DNA of 64,000 bases from Rhabdornis inornatus (lineage: Eukaryota > Chordata > Aves > Passeriformes > Rhabdornithidae). The stretch spans positions 212,305 through 276,304 of the forward strand of contig VWZS01004360.1 of the NCBI GenBank assembly GCA_013397075.1, in the 5' to 3' direction. The notes beneath the pieces were generated by a model that made no database searches, had not been told where the DNA came from, and saw only the letters and a list, made by a program, of their open reading frames with translations. The position numbers were made by a program, and so were the translations under genes. Shown here piece by piece: positions 1 through 12,700 of this stretch; positions within the stretch are counted from its first letter, which is position 1; each line of letters starts with the position of its first letter.

Positions 1-97
1 GGTCCCACCCGGGCGGCGGCGGCGCGGCGGGGCCGCCATGTTGCGCGGCGGGCCGGGCCCGGGCCGCCTCCGCGGCCGGCAGCCCCTGCGTTTCCAT
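1..97 (-). CDS. ZXDC: ZXDC-like zinc-finger gene, first coding codons (partial, runs off left edge)
   Basis: Seen: reading leftward from an ATG at 97, 32 complete codons are open to the window edge. They encode an Ala/Pro-rich start (METQGLPAAEAARARPAAQH, then GG and a Pro run). The ATG has a strong Kozak context (AAG before, G after) and lies in a CpG island. Known: the human ZXDC N-terminus, as I remember it, is also low-complexity and contains a Gln-His-Gly-Gly tract, and in human 3q21 ZXDC lies just downstream of UROC1 on the same strand, exactly as here. ZXDC is a nuclear C2H2 zinc-finger protein that cooperates with ZXDA and CIITA in MHC class II transcription; its fingers would lie off the window. 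Inference: the identity rests on synteny plus a four-residue match. A second ATG at 39 in another frame is the main alternative start. Confidence 0.6.
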   Translation of the reverse strand, partial: METQGLPAAEAARARPAAQHGGPAAPPPPGWD

Positions 98-310
98 CTT
101 GGGGGTCCCTGTAGCAGCGCCTGAAACCGGAGCCGCGGGGCGGGGCCGGCGCGGGCCGCAGCGGAAACGCGGAGTGCGGAACGCGGAGCGGGCGCGGCGC
201 GGACGGCGCCGGGGAAACCCGGAGAGCGGAGTCACGAACGGGACGGGACGGAGCGGGGCTGCCGCGGGGCAGGGAATGGCACAGCGGGGAGCGGCTCATG
301 CGACATGCAG
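1..310 (-). promoter_or_regulatory. CpG-island promoter of the left-edge (ZXDC-like) gene
   Basis: The first ~300 bases are extremely GC-rich with dense CpG, unlike the AT-rich DNA that follows. An SP1-type GC box (GGGGCGGGGCC) sits at 137-147, about 40 bp upstream of the ATG at 97. A YY1-type motif (CCAAGATGG on the minus strand, 94-102) overlaps that ATG, and a second YY1-like ATGGCGGC lies at 32-39. No TATA box is seen. This looks like a housekeeping-type promoter firing leftward. Confidence 0.75.
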
Positions 311-369
311 CGTAGCACCGCTGGAGTCATCTCAGGTCCTGGGGATGGTGTTAAAGGCCAGGAAGAGTC

Positions 370-925
370 CCAGAAGATTTAAAGGTTGGAAGGGACCTCT
401 GGAGATAACCCAGTCCGATCCCCCTGCCGAGGCAGGGTGACCCCGAGCAGGTGACACAGGAACGTGTCCAGGTGGGGTTTGAATGGCTCCAGAGAGACTC
501 CACGCCCTCCCTGGGCAGCTGTTCCAGTGCTCAGCTGCCCTCAATGTAAAGAAGTTCTTCCTCATAGGGAGGTGAAATGTCTTGTGTTTCAGTTTATGGC
601 CGTTGCTCCTCATCTTGTTGCTGGGCACCACTGAGAAGACTCTGGCGCCATCCTCATCCAAAACTTGACACCTGACTTTGAGATATTTATATGCACTCGT
701 GAGATCCCCTCCCTCTTTTCTAGAATAAACAAGCCCAGCTCCCCCAGTCTCTCGTCATTAGAGAGATGTTCAGACCCCAGTTCACCTTTGTGGCCCTTCA
801 CAGGACCCTCTCCATTAGCTGCATGTCTTTCTCATTCTGAGGAGCCCAGAACTGGACACAGCACTCCAGATGTGGCCTCACAAGTGGAGGGGGAGGATTG
901 TGTCCCTGGATGTGCTGTGCAGGAG
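370..925 (-). mobile_element. CR1 LINE, 3'-terminal fragment, minus strand
   Basis: On the plus strand this reads as the reverse complement of the classic avian CR1 3' region. It starts with GGTTGGAAGGGACCTCTGGA, then AGGAACGTGTCCAGGTGGG, CAGCTGTTCCAGTGCTC, AAGAAGTTCTTCCTCAT, GGGCACCACTGAGAAGA and AGCCCAGAACTGGACACAGC, in the order I know from chicken CR1. Only the 3' untranslated part and adjoining end are present, as in most 5'-truncated copies. It is moderately diverged and its open frames are broken. It explains the short open frames seen on both strands here and supports a bird origin. End points are approximate. Confidence 0.93.
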
Positions 926-3350
926 CAATGCTAAGGGTGCAGCCACGCTTAGAGAGCTGAGAGAGGAAAATACTTTAGCAAAAGACCCTGTGTACCATGG
1001 GTGGAAATATGGAAACAGCACTGTGGGCCAACCCTGGGCACTGTAAAGTCACTGTTCAAGCATGGCCATAGCACAGCATCACCCAAGGTAGACCAGCACC
1101 AAGAGAAAAGAAAAAATCCTACAAATTCAGTTAATGCTTTTTTTAAATTTATTTATTCTTGGCTAAAGCTTTCTCTGGGAGAATGTTCAGCTGCCTTATG
1201 GTTCTCCAGCACTTTAGGGAAAAGGTAAAATTATCCTGTATTTGCTATGGAAATTTACCAGTTCCCTGCTGCTGTGGGACTGGAGAGCTGTCCCAGCAGA
1301 TGGTGCTGTGATCCTTCTCCTGCTCAGGTTATTCCTCCTTTCTGAGCATCAAACCTACAGCCAGGGTGTGAACTCTGGCCAGGCACACTCAGCTCCAGGG
1401 AAGCTGGAGTGTGGGTACATCCAGAGCTCCACTGGGTGTAGGTCTTCCTTGTCCTTGGTGGCCCCAGCCATCTCAATCTCCCCATGGAGGTCCTTGCAGT
1501 ACCTTCCTTCATGTTCCTAGGAAAATATAGGTCAGCACCCAAATTTATTGCTTAACACAAAGGTGCATTCCTAGTTGAATGATATAAAACCTGCCACCAA
1601 GCTCTTCCCTCCATCTGCAACCATGCACAAAGTTGTCAGAATAAGTGATGCATTTTAGGAGAGATTTATAGGATGGATCAGCCTGGCAGGCTTGAGATTT
1701 CACTGCACTACAGAAATTCACTGCTTGTACAGCCCCTGCTCAGATCAGATCTGATGCAATGCCTACAGATGGATGGGCTTAAAACTCTTCTCCCTGTACT
1801 GGCTTTGTCCAGCACTGAGGTCAGCTACCTAAAAATGACATCAGCACCCACCCACAACAATAGCCTATTCACAGTCTCAGCTTCTCTGCAGGGGAGTAGA
1901 GGACATAAATCAAGGCCCAGCAGGGCTCAGAAAGGGAACTTTGCACTGGAGTTGTTTGTGGTTTCTGTGTGCTGGAAACCCCCTGCTATTTCATCCCTGA
2001 CAGCAACAGGTAAGTGTTTCCCTGTGCCCTCCAAAAGCTATTGTAAACCTCCACCAGTTCACATTTGTTAAGTGCTTGAGATTTGCAGTTAAAAGACCAA
2101 AGTAGATTTAAAATATACATATAACTACATACTACATCATTGAAATAAACTCCAGTGAATAGTCATACATAAGACCAACTGCTCACCAGTTCACTGCCTT
2201 TCTATACCCCATATTCCCTTAACTCATGCTGCCTCATTAATAGACTTCATAATCTGAATTTCAACTTGTAGCTTTTTATAGCACTCCTACATATGGGTTC
2301 TGTGTGTCCCTACAGGCAGTCCAGAGTTATAAACTCCCAGGGAGACATTAAACATGGCTATACTGGTAAGGTTATGTCCTCTGGGCAATAAGGCTACTAG
2401 GACAAAAATAAGGTTCCTTTTATGCCTGAGATGTAAAAGTGAACATGCTGGCAGATACCCTAGTACTGAATAATATAAAGGTGAAGAATTTGTGATAAAT
2501 ATTTCTTCAGCATCTTGTCTGTGTTATATTTTCAACTCAGAATTAAGATGAGGCTATGGAACAGCTCTACATTCCTTGGTACAAGAAAAGCCAGTATATT
2601 TTCTGGTTGTTCCTCTTGACAGAGCAAGAACCACCAGTGGTTTTGGGCTATGAAGATTAGAGTGGTTTCACACAATACCAATACCCTAGCTTTGGACCTA
2701 TTAATAATCCACTGTGATTATTAATAAGGTAATGCATAACATATGTCAAAGCAAAGGCTGTCAAATCTGCTTGACAACTACTCCCATCTCAATCACATGA
2801 ATTGGCAATGAGGGCAGGTTTTTTCCATAATGTAAAGCAGTTCCTATCAACTGCAGATTGCACTTCACAGAAGGCTCAGTTTCAAGCAGATGCCAGATTC
2901 TCACTGTTCATCTGGAGACAGACACAGTACGTGAACAGAGTAAAGAACTCATTTGTGATTCAAAATAAACACTTTTCTTAGCAGCAGAGGCAAGGCAGAG
3001 CTGCAGAGTGCTCACCTGTGGGTACCATGGGCTCTAGCAGGGCTCGAGTTTCACAGTCCTGAGACTGCAGCTCATCACATCCCCTCTGCAGCAGCACAGG
3101 CAGGTTTACATGACTCCCCTTTCCATTCCAAGAGGTAATGGGTGCAGTGCCAGGAGATGGAATGACATTCCAGAGCAAGTCCATGGGGGGAAGGGAGTGC
3201 TGCCACTGTGTTCATGTCAGAATGAAGGCTGTGTGCTGTGCAAGGCCCATGCTTAGCATGAGACAGGACATCTAAAAATTACTTTTGTAGACACATTAAT
3301 TTATATATTATCAGGAGTGACTGTTTTGTTTTTGCGGGATTTTTTTCCCA
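926..3350. other. Intergenic spacer between the ZXDC-like promoter and the UROC1 3' end
   Basis: AT-rich DNA with only short uninformative open frames. I recognised no exon, RNA gene or repeat here. UROC1 and the ZXDC-like gene run tandemly in the same direction, so this stretch is downstream of UROC1 and upstream of the next promoter. Confidence 0.5.
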
Positions 3351-3356
3351 TTTAAT
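3351..3356 (-). terminator. Possible UROC1 polyadenylation signal (ATTAAA)
   Basis: TTTAAT on the plus strand reads ATTAAA on the minus strand, about 260 bp past the UROC1 stop codon. I saw no AATAAA between the stop and this site, so this common variant is the nearest candidate. RNA 3' ends would be needed to confirm it. Confidence 0.3.
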
Positions 3357-3615
3357 TTTCAGGGAGAAAATTCCCATTCCTTTCCCCTCATGAACAGTTC
3401 CTTATTGCAAACATTGTCCCAAATATGTTGGCGAAAAGACTGCTCCTGGTGGACTTGTCACAAACAGGTTTGCCCCAGTAGCAAGTTAGAGAGGAAAAAA
3501 AGAACTCACATGGCACATTTGCAAGGCTTTTATCATTTGGCCAGAGAGCAAAACAGGATATCAAGGAAGCAACTTCAAATATATCTGCAAGAGTAACATT
3601 GCACTTGGAGTACCA

Positions 3616-3756
3616 CTAATGCTTCACGGCTTGCTCCAAGATGTTCTCATCCACCACCTTGTGAGGGAGAGTCACCCTCAGTGTGCCATTTTCCTTCATT
3701 GCCTGGCAGATGGTTTCATAAGCAAAGGCATTTCCCGACCAGCAGCGCCTGGCGAC
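3616..3756 (-). CDS. UROC1: UROC1 coding exon 20 (stop)
   Basis: Residues 631-676 and TAG at 3616-3618. Begins VARRCWSGNAFAYETICQAM and ends EQAVKH, the same length as the end of the human protein. Acceptor acag|GTC. Confidence 0.97.
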   Translation of the reverse strand, partial: VARRCWSGNAFAYETICQAMKENGTLRVTLPHKVVDENILEQAVKH

Positions 3757-6700
3757 CTGTCAGGCACCAGAATGAAGGGGTGTAAAAATCAGACATTTCT
3801 CTTGCCCCACCCACCTTGCACCATATTTGTGCAAACACTGGCACCCGACTTGTGGCAATAAATCTTTCAACCCTCTGCCAGTTTTTAGCTTCCCTTCTGA
3901 TTTTGCAAGTTATTTTTGTAATACTTCATTTTTAAGAGTAGTATTTGGGTAGACATGGTACTTTTCCATGCATAACATTGGACAGATAAACACTGGCAGA
4001 GCCAGGTACCTTATAAACTTACTAAATTCCCTCCCAAAAATAATTCATCCCAGCTCTGTAAAACTAGCTTTAGATAACAGAATTATTTAAGCAGTCAGTG
4101 CTTTTGTAGTGGGATAAATATTTTAAAAGGAAAATGTCACTTAAATGCATTTTCAACTACGAAATAAAGGGGCCAAATTCTCTGCCAGCATATAAGGATG
4201 AAATTCTACTGACTGCTAGATAAACGATAAACCCTTTTCCATCAGCAAAACTCTGTGTTTTGATTTGTGTACAAGCAAGATTGCCCAGATTAAAAAAAAA
4301 TTAATATTAAAGTATACTTATATTAGTTTTGCTTACTCCATTGGAAACATCCCAGCTGAGCATCATCTTAGCGCGTTCTTCAGCTTCCTTGGACCCATCC
4401 AAAACCAGGCCAAATCCCCCATTGATCACTTCACCCCTAAAAGAAAATGCAAGAGAATGAAATAAAAATAATTCAAACCACTACCACAAAATTTACAGGA
4501 GTTAATTTGTTCGGTTGTACTGCAAGAAGAAGGATGAGAATATAGAACTTATTCTGAATAACTACCAGTGATGTTTTATATTTATGAAAAAAGAAAAAGA
4601 GTGTTTAGCAGGCAAAGGCCTTATTTCCTGACCTGCAGCAAACCTACCCCACCTTTCTTGTAATGCCCAGCTAGCAGGCAGGATCTGCTCCAAGCAGGGA
4701 TACCAAAAATTAGGCTTGCTCTGTATGTCCTGAGTCCTGCACTGTGTACTGGCTCTAAAAACAGGTGGAGAGAGGTTAACAGATCTGATGGGCCAGAAAT
4801 TTACCTGTCTCAGGGTGTTTTTAAAGGTTAAGCTCCTCATGTTTGCTACACTACAGCTGCCATCTAGCCAGGACCAGAAGGGTGACAGTGTACTTACAGC
4901 AGCAGGCAGATGGATCTATTTATATTCTCTTGGGACAAATGACAGAGCATAAGCATTTTATTAAAAAAGTGTTAACCACCACTTAATGCACATCTGCCTC
5001 AGTCATTTCCAAAACAGTCATTCATTTTGTATGAGATACAGAGATGTTTAAAGACATCAGTGCCAACTTTTCAGGAAGCAGACTTATTGGCAGAAGAAGA
5101 ACAGAAGTATGTTAAAATGAACAGATTATTCTTGGGAGAAATAACAGTCTGGTTTTAAAGGACAGGGAAAACACGTAGAGCAAAACATCTTGTCTGACTT
5201 CAGAATCTGGCCTGCCTGAGTTCCCATTCTGTGGCATATGGTGAATAGTGGTAGATGCAGCTGGGAGATTAATCTTGCTGTAAAATCTGTGAGAGTTCTG
5301 GCATTAGAGCTCAGCATCAGCAATACCTAAGGGACATATCATACAACAATACATGGTATGAGAGCCTAGTGGAAATCCCTAGAGGCAGGATTTCGTCCTC
5401 TGAATTTTATAGTTGATATAAGTTTACAAAATTTACATAGAACAACATCAGACATGTCCATTAATCAGATAGGGGTTGAGAGTCTTCCAGTCCAGGAAGG
5501 AATTGTTTCATAATGTGCATTTTCTAGCAGTAACTTGAGCTTCTGAGGAAGCAGGGAATTGAGGCTAAACTAGAGCCTCACAGACCTGAGATCTACTTCC
5601 TGAAACTAGAACTCACCTTTTCTCAGTTTCAATGGAATGTTATTACTCCTGTGATGCTAATTGCCTTTCTACTACTTACATACAGTACCTGTGTGTTGAG
5701 CAGGACCCTATCACAGAGCTCAGCAAGGAATTCAGGGCTCCAGATCTCACCATCATCACACTACCATTCTCTAAATTCCACTTTTCCATTATCAGACATA
5801 GCACTAATACAAATGCATTTTCTGTTGAAAGGCACAGTTTTCTTGAAAGTGGCAGTTCTCACTGGAGAACATCACTGAATGAATTAGGTTTTTTAACTGG
5901 AAAATTTGAAACAAAGTCATGTTTTCAACTGAGATGTTTGAATACGGTAAGATTTGACTCTTCAAAATAAAATGATTCTTTTTGATTGACAGTGTTAGCT
6001 CTTTTCAGCCTGGAATTTAATTCCCAGGATGTTTTTACTGTGTGAAGTCTTTCACTAGTTCTGCTCTTAGTCTCATCTGGGGATGAATACAAACAGCCAA
6101 ACATCTGTATTTCTTACAAATTCTTCTCTTTTAATAGCTCATGTTGTTACTGTCCTCTCCAAAAGAAGAGACCAGACTGGCTGACAACAACTGTAATAGT
6201 GAGACCAGTTACTCCACTGTACTCTGCTGCTCCTGAGTACACAGACCAAAGAATAGAGTAATACTCTTTACTGTCAGAGTTCAAAGCCACAGAGACTCAG
6301 ACCTCTGGACCAGTATTTTATAATGATATTCCATATAGGAAGATTATGTTCCTTCAGTGTCAAGAATTCCCTCTGTCCACAGTATCCCAAAGAGCAACCT
6401 TTGAAGCCTAGGCATGAACAAGGAGCATCTGATCTACTTGCACTTGGTAAATTTAAATCAATTTCCATTGATTTCCATGGAGTTACTCCAGTGCAAATCA
6501 GAATCACTCAGCAGGATCTGTTCTACTGTCTAAAATCACTCCTACATTAAATGCCAATGTTTGTTATGATGGATTTGCTAGAAAACCTTCTCTCTGCCTT
6601 CATTAGCACTGGGTCACATTTTCGGGTAATTAAAGAAACATGTGGCATTTTGACCTAAGCTAGCTCCTATAATTTCCAGATGTCTCCTTCTAAGATGATC

Positions 6701-9700
6701 AAACAAAACAAGGCCTCTCTCACAATCAAGATGTCACATGCAGATCTATTCTTAAATTGCTTCTGCCTTTTTGTTACTACAGGTTATCCAGGCTCCTGCG
6801 AATAGGCAACAAAAATTAATAACAATCATTTGCTGTAATTATAGTCAAGACTATGTTAATCTTAAGTCTCTCTCAAAGTACATGTGATGCAGATTCCAAC
6901 TAAATAAATATTAATCCTGCTTTTCCTGTTTGTCTCACAAGGTAGTAACAGAAAATAAAGCATGTAAAAGGCACTTGTGCAGTCTCAATGGGAAGACACA
7001 GCAGATCTGCCAGCAGTTCCAGGCAAGCCCAGCCTCTGCAGGGAGGACTGGCAGCTAAACACAGTGCAATTACCCATTTCTGAACTCCCAGGGCAGAACT
7101 TTGCCAATGACAACTGGATTTCTCTCTAATCACATGTATTTTTGTTTATAAATATATATAGACTTCCACTTTCACATTTCCAAATCAGCTGATGACAAAA
7201 AGAGTTTATCAAACACGTGGAGATTCCTTTATGGCAAAGTCAGGTGGTTTTTTTAGTACTCTAGAGAAAAAAAGCAAAACAGAGTCAAAAGTTTAAAAGG
7301 CATCTCTCTCTTTGAGGCAAAGAAAGCAATTTTTTATGGCTGGGGGTTGTTTTTCTTCTTTAGCTACCTGTAAATTATTCCTCTCTCTCCTCAGAAGGCA
7401 GAGGGGTGCAGCCCTTTGTCCAGCCAGGCTGGTGCCACATTCCTTAAGCCAGCAGAGCCACCTGCCTGTCCTGGCTTTGGGGACTCCCCAGGCCAGGGCA
7501 TTACTGACAGGACATGGGCACCACAGCTGAGCCTCAGCACGGGGCTGGTTAAGGCTCTGCAGAGACTCACCTTATGTTCAGGTCCTGCATTCTGCACTGA
7601 GGCAGAGTAATTTAATCACAGAGGGCTATGACTGCTCCAGAACAAGGTGAGCAGATGCTGTTCTGTAATGACAAGCCCCTCAGCAGCTATAGGAAATGAC
7701 AAAAAGGAGAACCAAACCCTGCTTTTCCAGAGATGTTTTGATTTCACTGAATAGCCACACACTAATTTTCTGATGCATTACATAAATTACAGCATAAATC
7801 TGCTCTGCCTTCTGGCAAAGTTCCTTTTAATGATGCAACTCCACTTACAAAACAACTAAAACAGTATAATTGAAATTGCAGTGTGGTCAAGGCCAGTTTT
7901 CCAGAACTAAGGGCAGTCTCACCATTCAACCAAGCTGTCCTTGAATGGCACAGAGGGCTAAAAGTGTCCAGGAAGGATTGGCCTTAGAGAGACCAGAAAG
8001 GAATAGGATCATTTGTATACTTTGAATTATCTTCAGTGCACAGAACATTCATGGCATAAGCAATTCTTTTAGCAATTCTAATAATTATAATTATCATTAA
8101 AATATCCCAAATATTTTGCACAGCATGTTGTGAAGAGTGATTTTCTTTGCTTGTATTTCACAAACAGATATTTTTAAAGGTTAAACTCAGCTAAGGAAAT
8201 TTAGACAGAACTTGTCTGCTGCTACCTTTGGAACCTCAGCCTGAGATGACCAGAGTAGGGAGGCATTCTGGTATGTGTTTTCCATTCAGAATTATGGAAA
8301 TTGTGAATGAAATCATGGCTGTGGGGTCCTTGTCACTGAAATCAGCAAAGGCAAATCTTTACTCCATGTGCTTAAGTCCTCAGAAAGTTTTCCCATTGTT
8401 CAGTTTTGCTTTCTAGCACCCTTCTATGCAGTAGCAATGTCACAGAAATCAAAGGAATTAAGAGTACAGCCAGGGAGTTTTTTCAGCTGACCTGAAGGGA
8501 TATTTTCTAGATTCAGCTCATCCAGCTGAATAACAATTAATTATCATAAAATGTCTCTGAGGATAACATCTGCTACAAGTTCTTTAGCTTGCTGTTTTTG
8601 GCATTTCCAGCACTGTTTGAAACAGGGAAGTATGAGGATTCACCACAGTATTTAACAGAGTTGTGCCTCTTTTGATTGCTGATACCACCAAATGAAGACA
8701 GGGCTGTAGATGGGAGAGGCTTTGCTGGAATATGCTGCGAAGTACAAACCAGAACCAAAGAGTGCAGTGTGGCCAGGCTTTCCTACTTCCTGCATCTCTG
8801 CCAATCCAGGTAGCTTTTCAGTGGCATGTGGAGGAGATTAGTTTCCATCTCCTATAGAATATTTCTTTCATTCTGCTTTTCAGTTTAGTCACGTGTCTTA
8901 GTTCTGCACGTCATGTGAAGGAGGTGTTTAATTCAGTCCTTACTTGGCCAAGGTCTTTAATGCTACTGGGCACGAGCAGGGAGAAAAAGACTGGGGGGTT
9001 TGCTGGTGTCTGGGCTGGTTTGTCTCAATAACCCCTCACTGCACTTCAGCACAGGAGCATTTATATTGGAGTCCTAAGGTCACAGGTTTAAATACAGCTT
9101 AAGAGGAGACCTGAACATAATCCATCCACTGACACTCTGGCTGTGCATGTGCGAAGACAACACTGGAGGCAGGATCTGTTCAAAAGACCACAGCAGACTG
9201 TCCTTGTTCATCAAATTAAGTTCTTCAAACTGTGCTGTGGCCAGTGTTCAAAACACTTTTTCTGGACATATGAGCATTAATTAGAAAAAGTCGTACTTTG
9301 TTTTATGATTTGTCCTTTCAATCCTTGATTCCAAATCGATCCTTCCCACCATCACAATACTGTTCTCCTCTGGCAATACACATCTTTTCAGCAGCTCCTG
9401 TCTCTCTTCCCCACAAGATACCCAGCAGTAGGAACAGGATGCAGAGCCCAGCTTTAGGAACACAAACAAGCTCTTACCAGCCAACTCCACCACCATTGTG
9501 CAGCGCCACCCAGGTGGCTCCTCTGAACGAGTCTCCCACAAAGTTCTGCACTGCCATGTCTGGGAGGAGAGCAGAGGGGTTACTCAAGGGCCACCTTCAC
9601 TTTTGTGTTGTGCTGCTCCCTCCTTCCACCAGCACCTTCCCTGGGGCTGTGGGAAGGCAGGGTTGGAGGCAGGTTTGACTCACAGCTTCTCTCACAGATA

Positions 9701-12700
9701 CACACTGAGCATCTCATTCCTGGGAGGAGCAGGCAAGAGGGATTTGTCTCCCACTCTCTGCCCTGACTTTGGAGGAAACAAATGCCAGTTTTACACTGTG
9801 GTTTATGGGGATGCTGGTGATTCCTACATTTGTCTCCAGCACAAGCAGCTGAAGGACCTACCACTCTTCAGCTCTGAGATACTTCAGGGTGGAGAGAAAT
9901 ACAATGCACTCCTTTGGGATACCTCAGTCATAGCAAAACATGGACACATCCATGTGTGTGGATTCAAAATGGGCAGGACACCTGGAACACTACACACCTG
10001 GCAGTTCTCAGAAGTTTGAAATATTTTCAGATCAAAGTGCAGAGTTACTTCAGCCCTGTGCAGAAAGACAGCCTAAAGCTAAGGAGTTGCATTTTGGGGA
10101 CAAAGTTGGGATGAAAATTATATCCACTCCAATTCTCTTCCAATATGTGGGAATTTTACCCTAAACAGGAATTGCTGAAACCACTGAGAAGGTTTGTCTA
10201 TGAAAATCCCCAAAGAAAAAAAATTTAGCAAACTAATATATTTGATTAATACATGATTTCCACTGAATTATTCACTAGAATTTTGTATACTCACTGCAAT
10301 TTGTGCTAAAGCATATACCCAGAGAGGTGGAAAAGAGGTGCACACAGATGATAAGAGTAAAATTTACTGAAAACATCCAGATTTAATTCAGGAAAGATTC
10401 AATATATAATTTGCCATATTTTTAATAGGAAAAATAAGAGAAAGACAATATCCCCACCAGCCACATCTGCAGACGCACAGTTTTGTATCTGATGGAAAAA
10501 TGAGTTTACTTGAGTGCTAATCTATGTTAAACCCTTTCAAAGGCTCCATTATGGCATCTTTTATCTGACATTATGTCACTTTAATAACGCAATTATCATA
10601 ATTACAGTGCTGTTGAGATTGAATGGGAGAGATCTAAATCACCATATTCTCTAATGTACAGATTTTCTCCTCAACCACTGGCCTGATGAGAGTGGAGGTT
10701 GGACAAGGAGTGAATTAACAATGCAATAACTTGCTGCTCCTTGGCTTTGATAAAGGTCATTGGCTGCAAATGTCTGTGCTGAAATATACTTTGCAGAGCA
10801 GCAATGACCCGTCAGGCTGAGGTGCTTCAAAACAAAATGAGAAACAAACATTCTGGAAATGTCTTGTGTGCTAAAGAGGAGTAAATTTCACCCAAACTAG
10901 CTCAAAAGTTGTGTTGTAAAAGGAAGAGAGGAAGACCTAAGATGTTCTTTTATTGCTTTCAGAAGCTCATCTGGTAAAACAGATTTAGGCCTGGTTTTAA
11001 TGACCAGTGATATCAGTGGCCAACAGGCTTTAGATAAGCCCTTGAAGAATGCAAATGGATCACACAAATCACAAAATGCAAAGAAAACCACAAGGCGTGA
11101 TGAGCAGTGGGGTTTAGCAAGCCTTGTTTCTATTGCCCTTTTCTGAGGGCATTGCCTGATGATTACTTTTGTTGCTAAGATGGAGACATTACTTTGAATT
11201 TTTGTTCTCTGTGCAGCTGCACCATTCTCTCTCAGCTTCTCAGAAACAAATATTATTCAAGGCATCTATTTGACCTTGTTAGAACTAGCCAACATGCTCA
11301 AAAAGTGTTGAAGTGGGACTGATGGACACAGTTAAAAGCCTCATTTCACCAGGAAATCCAGTTAACAGGGAACTTTTCTCCTTAAAATTGAGCCGTAATT
11401 TGGTACTATTATGAATTCCCATAATGGAAGTAATTCAATATGCTCAGCTTCCTCTATCATAATTTCTCCTTCTCCAGCAGCAGGTCCTCCAGTCTCACAC
11501 CTCTGTGATTGTCAATTCATGACATACAGAAACACCACTGGGCTAAAGCTATTACAGTAATTTCCACTTTACAGATGGAAAATTGAGGAAGATTTAGCGT
11601 TAAAAAGTGCTTAGCACTTCATTCATTTCTTCAGGCCTCCAACCTGATGTTTCTCGGGTTTATTTCTCTAAAAGATGGTTTCACAAACTGAAAAGCAGAG
11701 TCTGCTTAACTTAGGTCAGGTGTGCAGAATTAAAGGCTCCTTTTTTAGAGCAAATCTACAATTTGCCCACAGTCACACTTTGGGTGAGCAGCAAGGCCTG
11801 ACTTTTATTCTTTGCCTTTACTATCAATATTCCCTTGTGACCAGAAAAGTTCCTTTCAGAAACTCCAGACTGTTTTCTCGAGTCCTCAGGCAATGGAATG
11901 AAAACAGCTGTGAACCTCTTTGCTTTAGGCAAAATATCATTACAGACCCGATTTTGATCTTTGGGATTCCAAGGGAACACGGCTGTAATCAGATCACCTA
12001 CTTGAAAAAGTGAGATTCAAAATTCAAATCAAACAGAAGATACAATCCTCTGAGACTGCTCTCCATTTGCATTCAGATACATCTGGTGCATTTTCATGGA
12101 ATTTCCAGCAGTGTTCAGGACCTCTCCTATGTAACCAGCTCCACATTCATGTCTGCATCACTGTTAAATCCCACAAAGCTTCTCAGGAAATCTGATTAAT
12201 TTGGATTAAAGGGTGTTTTTTAAACAAAAACATGTAAAAAATGTTGCATAAAAAAGCTATTTCTGTTTTAAAGCCATTTCCTTGCTGGCCCAGGCAGACA
12301 AGCCTCAGCTGTTCACTGACCTGCACAAAAGGCTGATCCGTCGTAAATGTTTGACGTTTCTCTGAAAGGGCTGTCAGTCCCGCTCACATCGTGGTGATCT
12401 CTGCTCAGGACTACTGGAGCCTGCAAAAAGCCAAGGACAAGACAGTGGAGTCCTTCACAGATTGACACTGCTGCTGAGGACCGTTCTCGGCTCAATTCAC
12501 TTCTGTCTTAAGGCTTAGTATTTGGGGACCTGCTAAGGAGTTACAGTCCCTGCTCTGTGCTCTCAGCAAATCACAGAATGGTATGTTGTGCTTGTAGGTG
12601 CCCAGACAGAAAATTAGGCAGTCTCATCATGAAACAAAATTTCAGAGAGTTTCCAAACCCACGTCTCTCCTGTGGCAGAGCACAATACTGGTGGCAGGCA

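Noticed and set aside
1..39. ATG at 39 as the main start of the left-edge gene
   Set aside because: It gives a short Arg/Pro/Gly stretch with no likeness to ZXDC. The frame from 97 has a better context and a Gln-His-Gly-Gly match to my memory of human ZXDC, so it was preferred but not proven.
99..934. Open frames of 60-113 codons on both strands near the left end
   Set aside because: The first lies in the CpG island running into the CR1 tail; the others are inside the CR1 3' region, whose RT frame is not present.
9498..10019. Plus-strand open frame of 173 codons
   Set aside because: It is antisense to UROC1 exon 18 and runs into intron; no family similarity and no splice logic.
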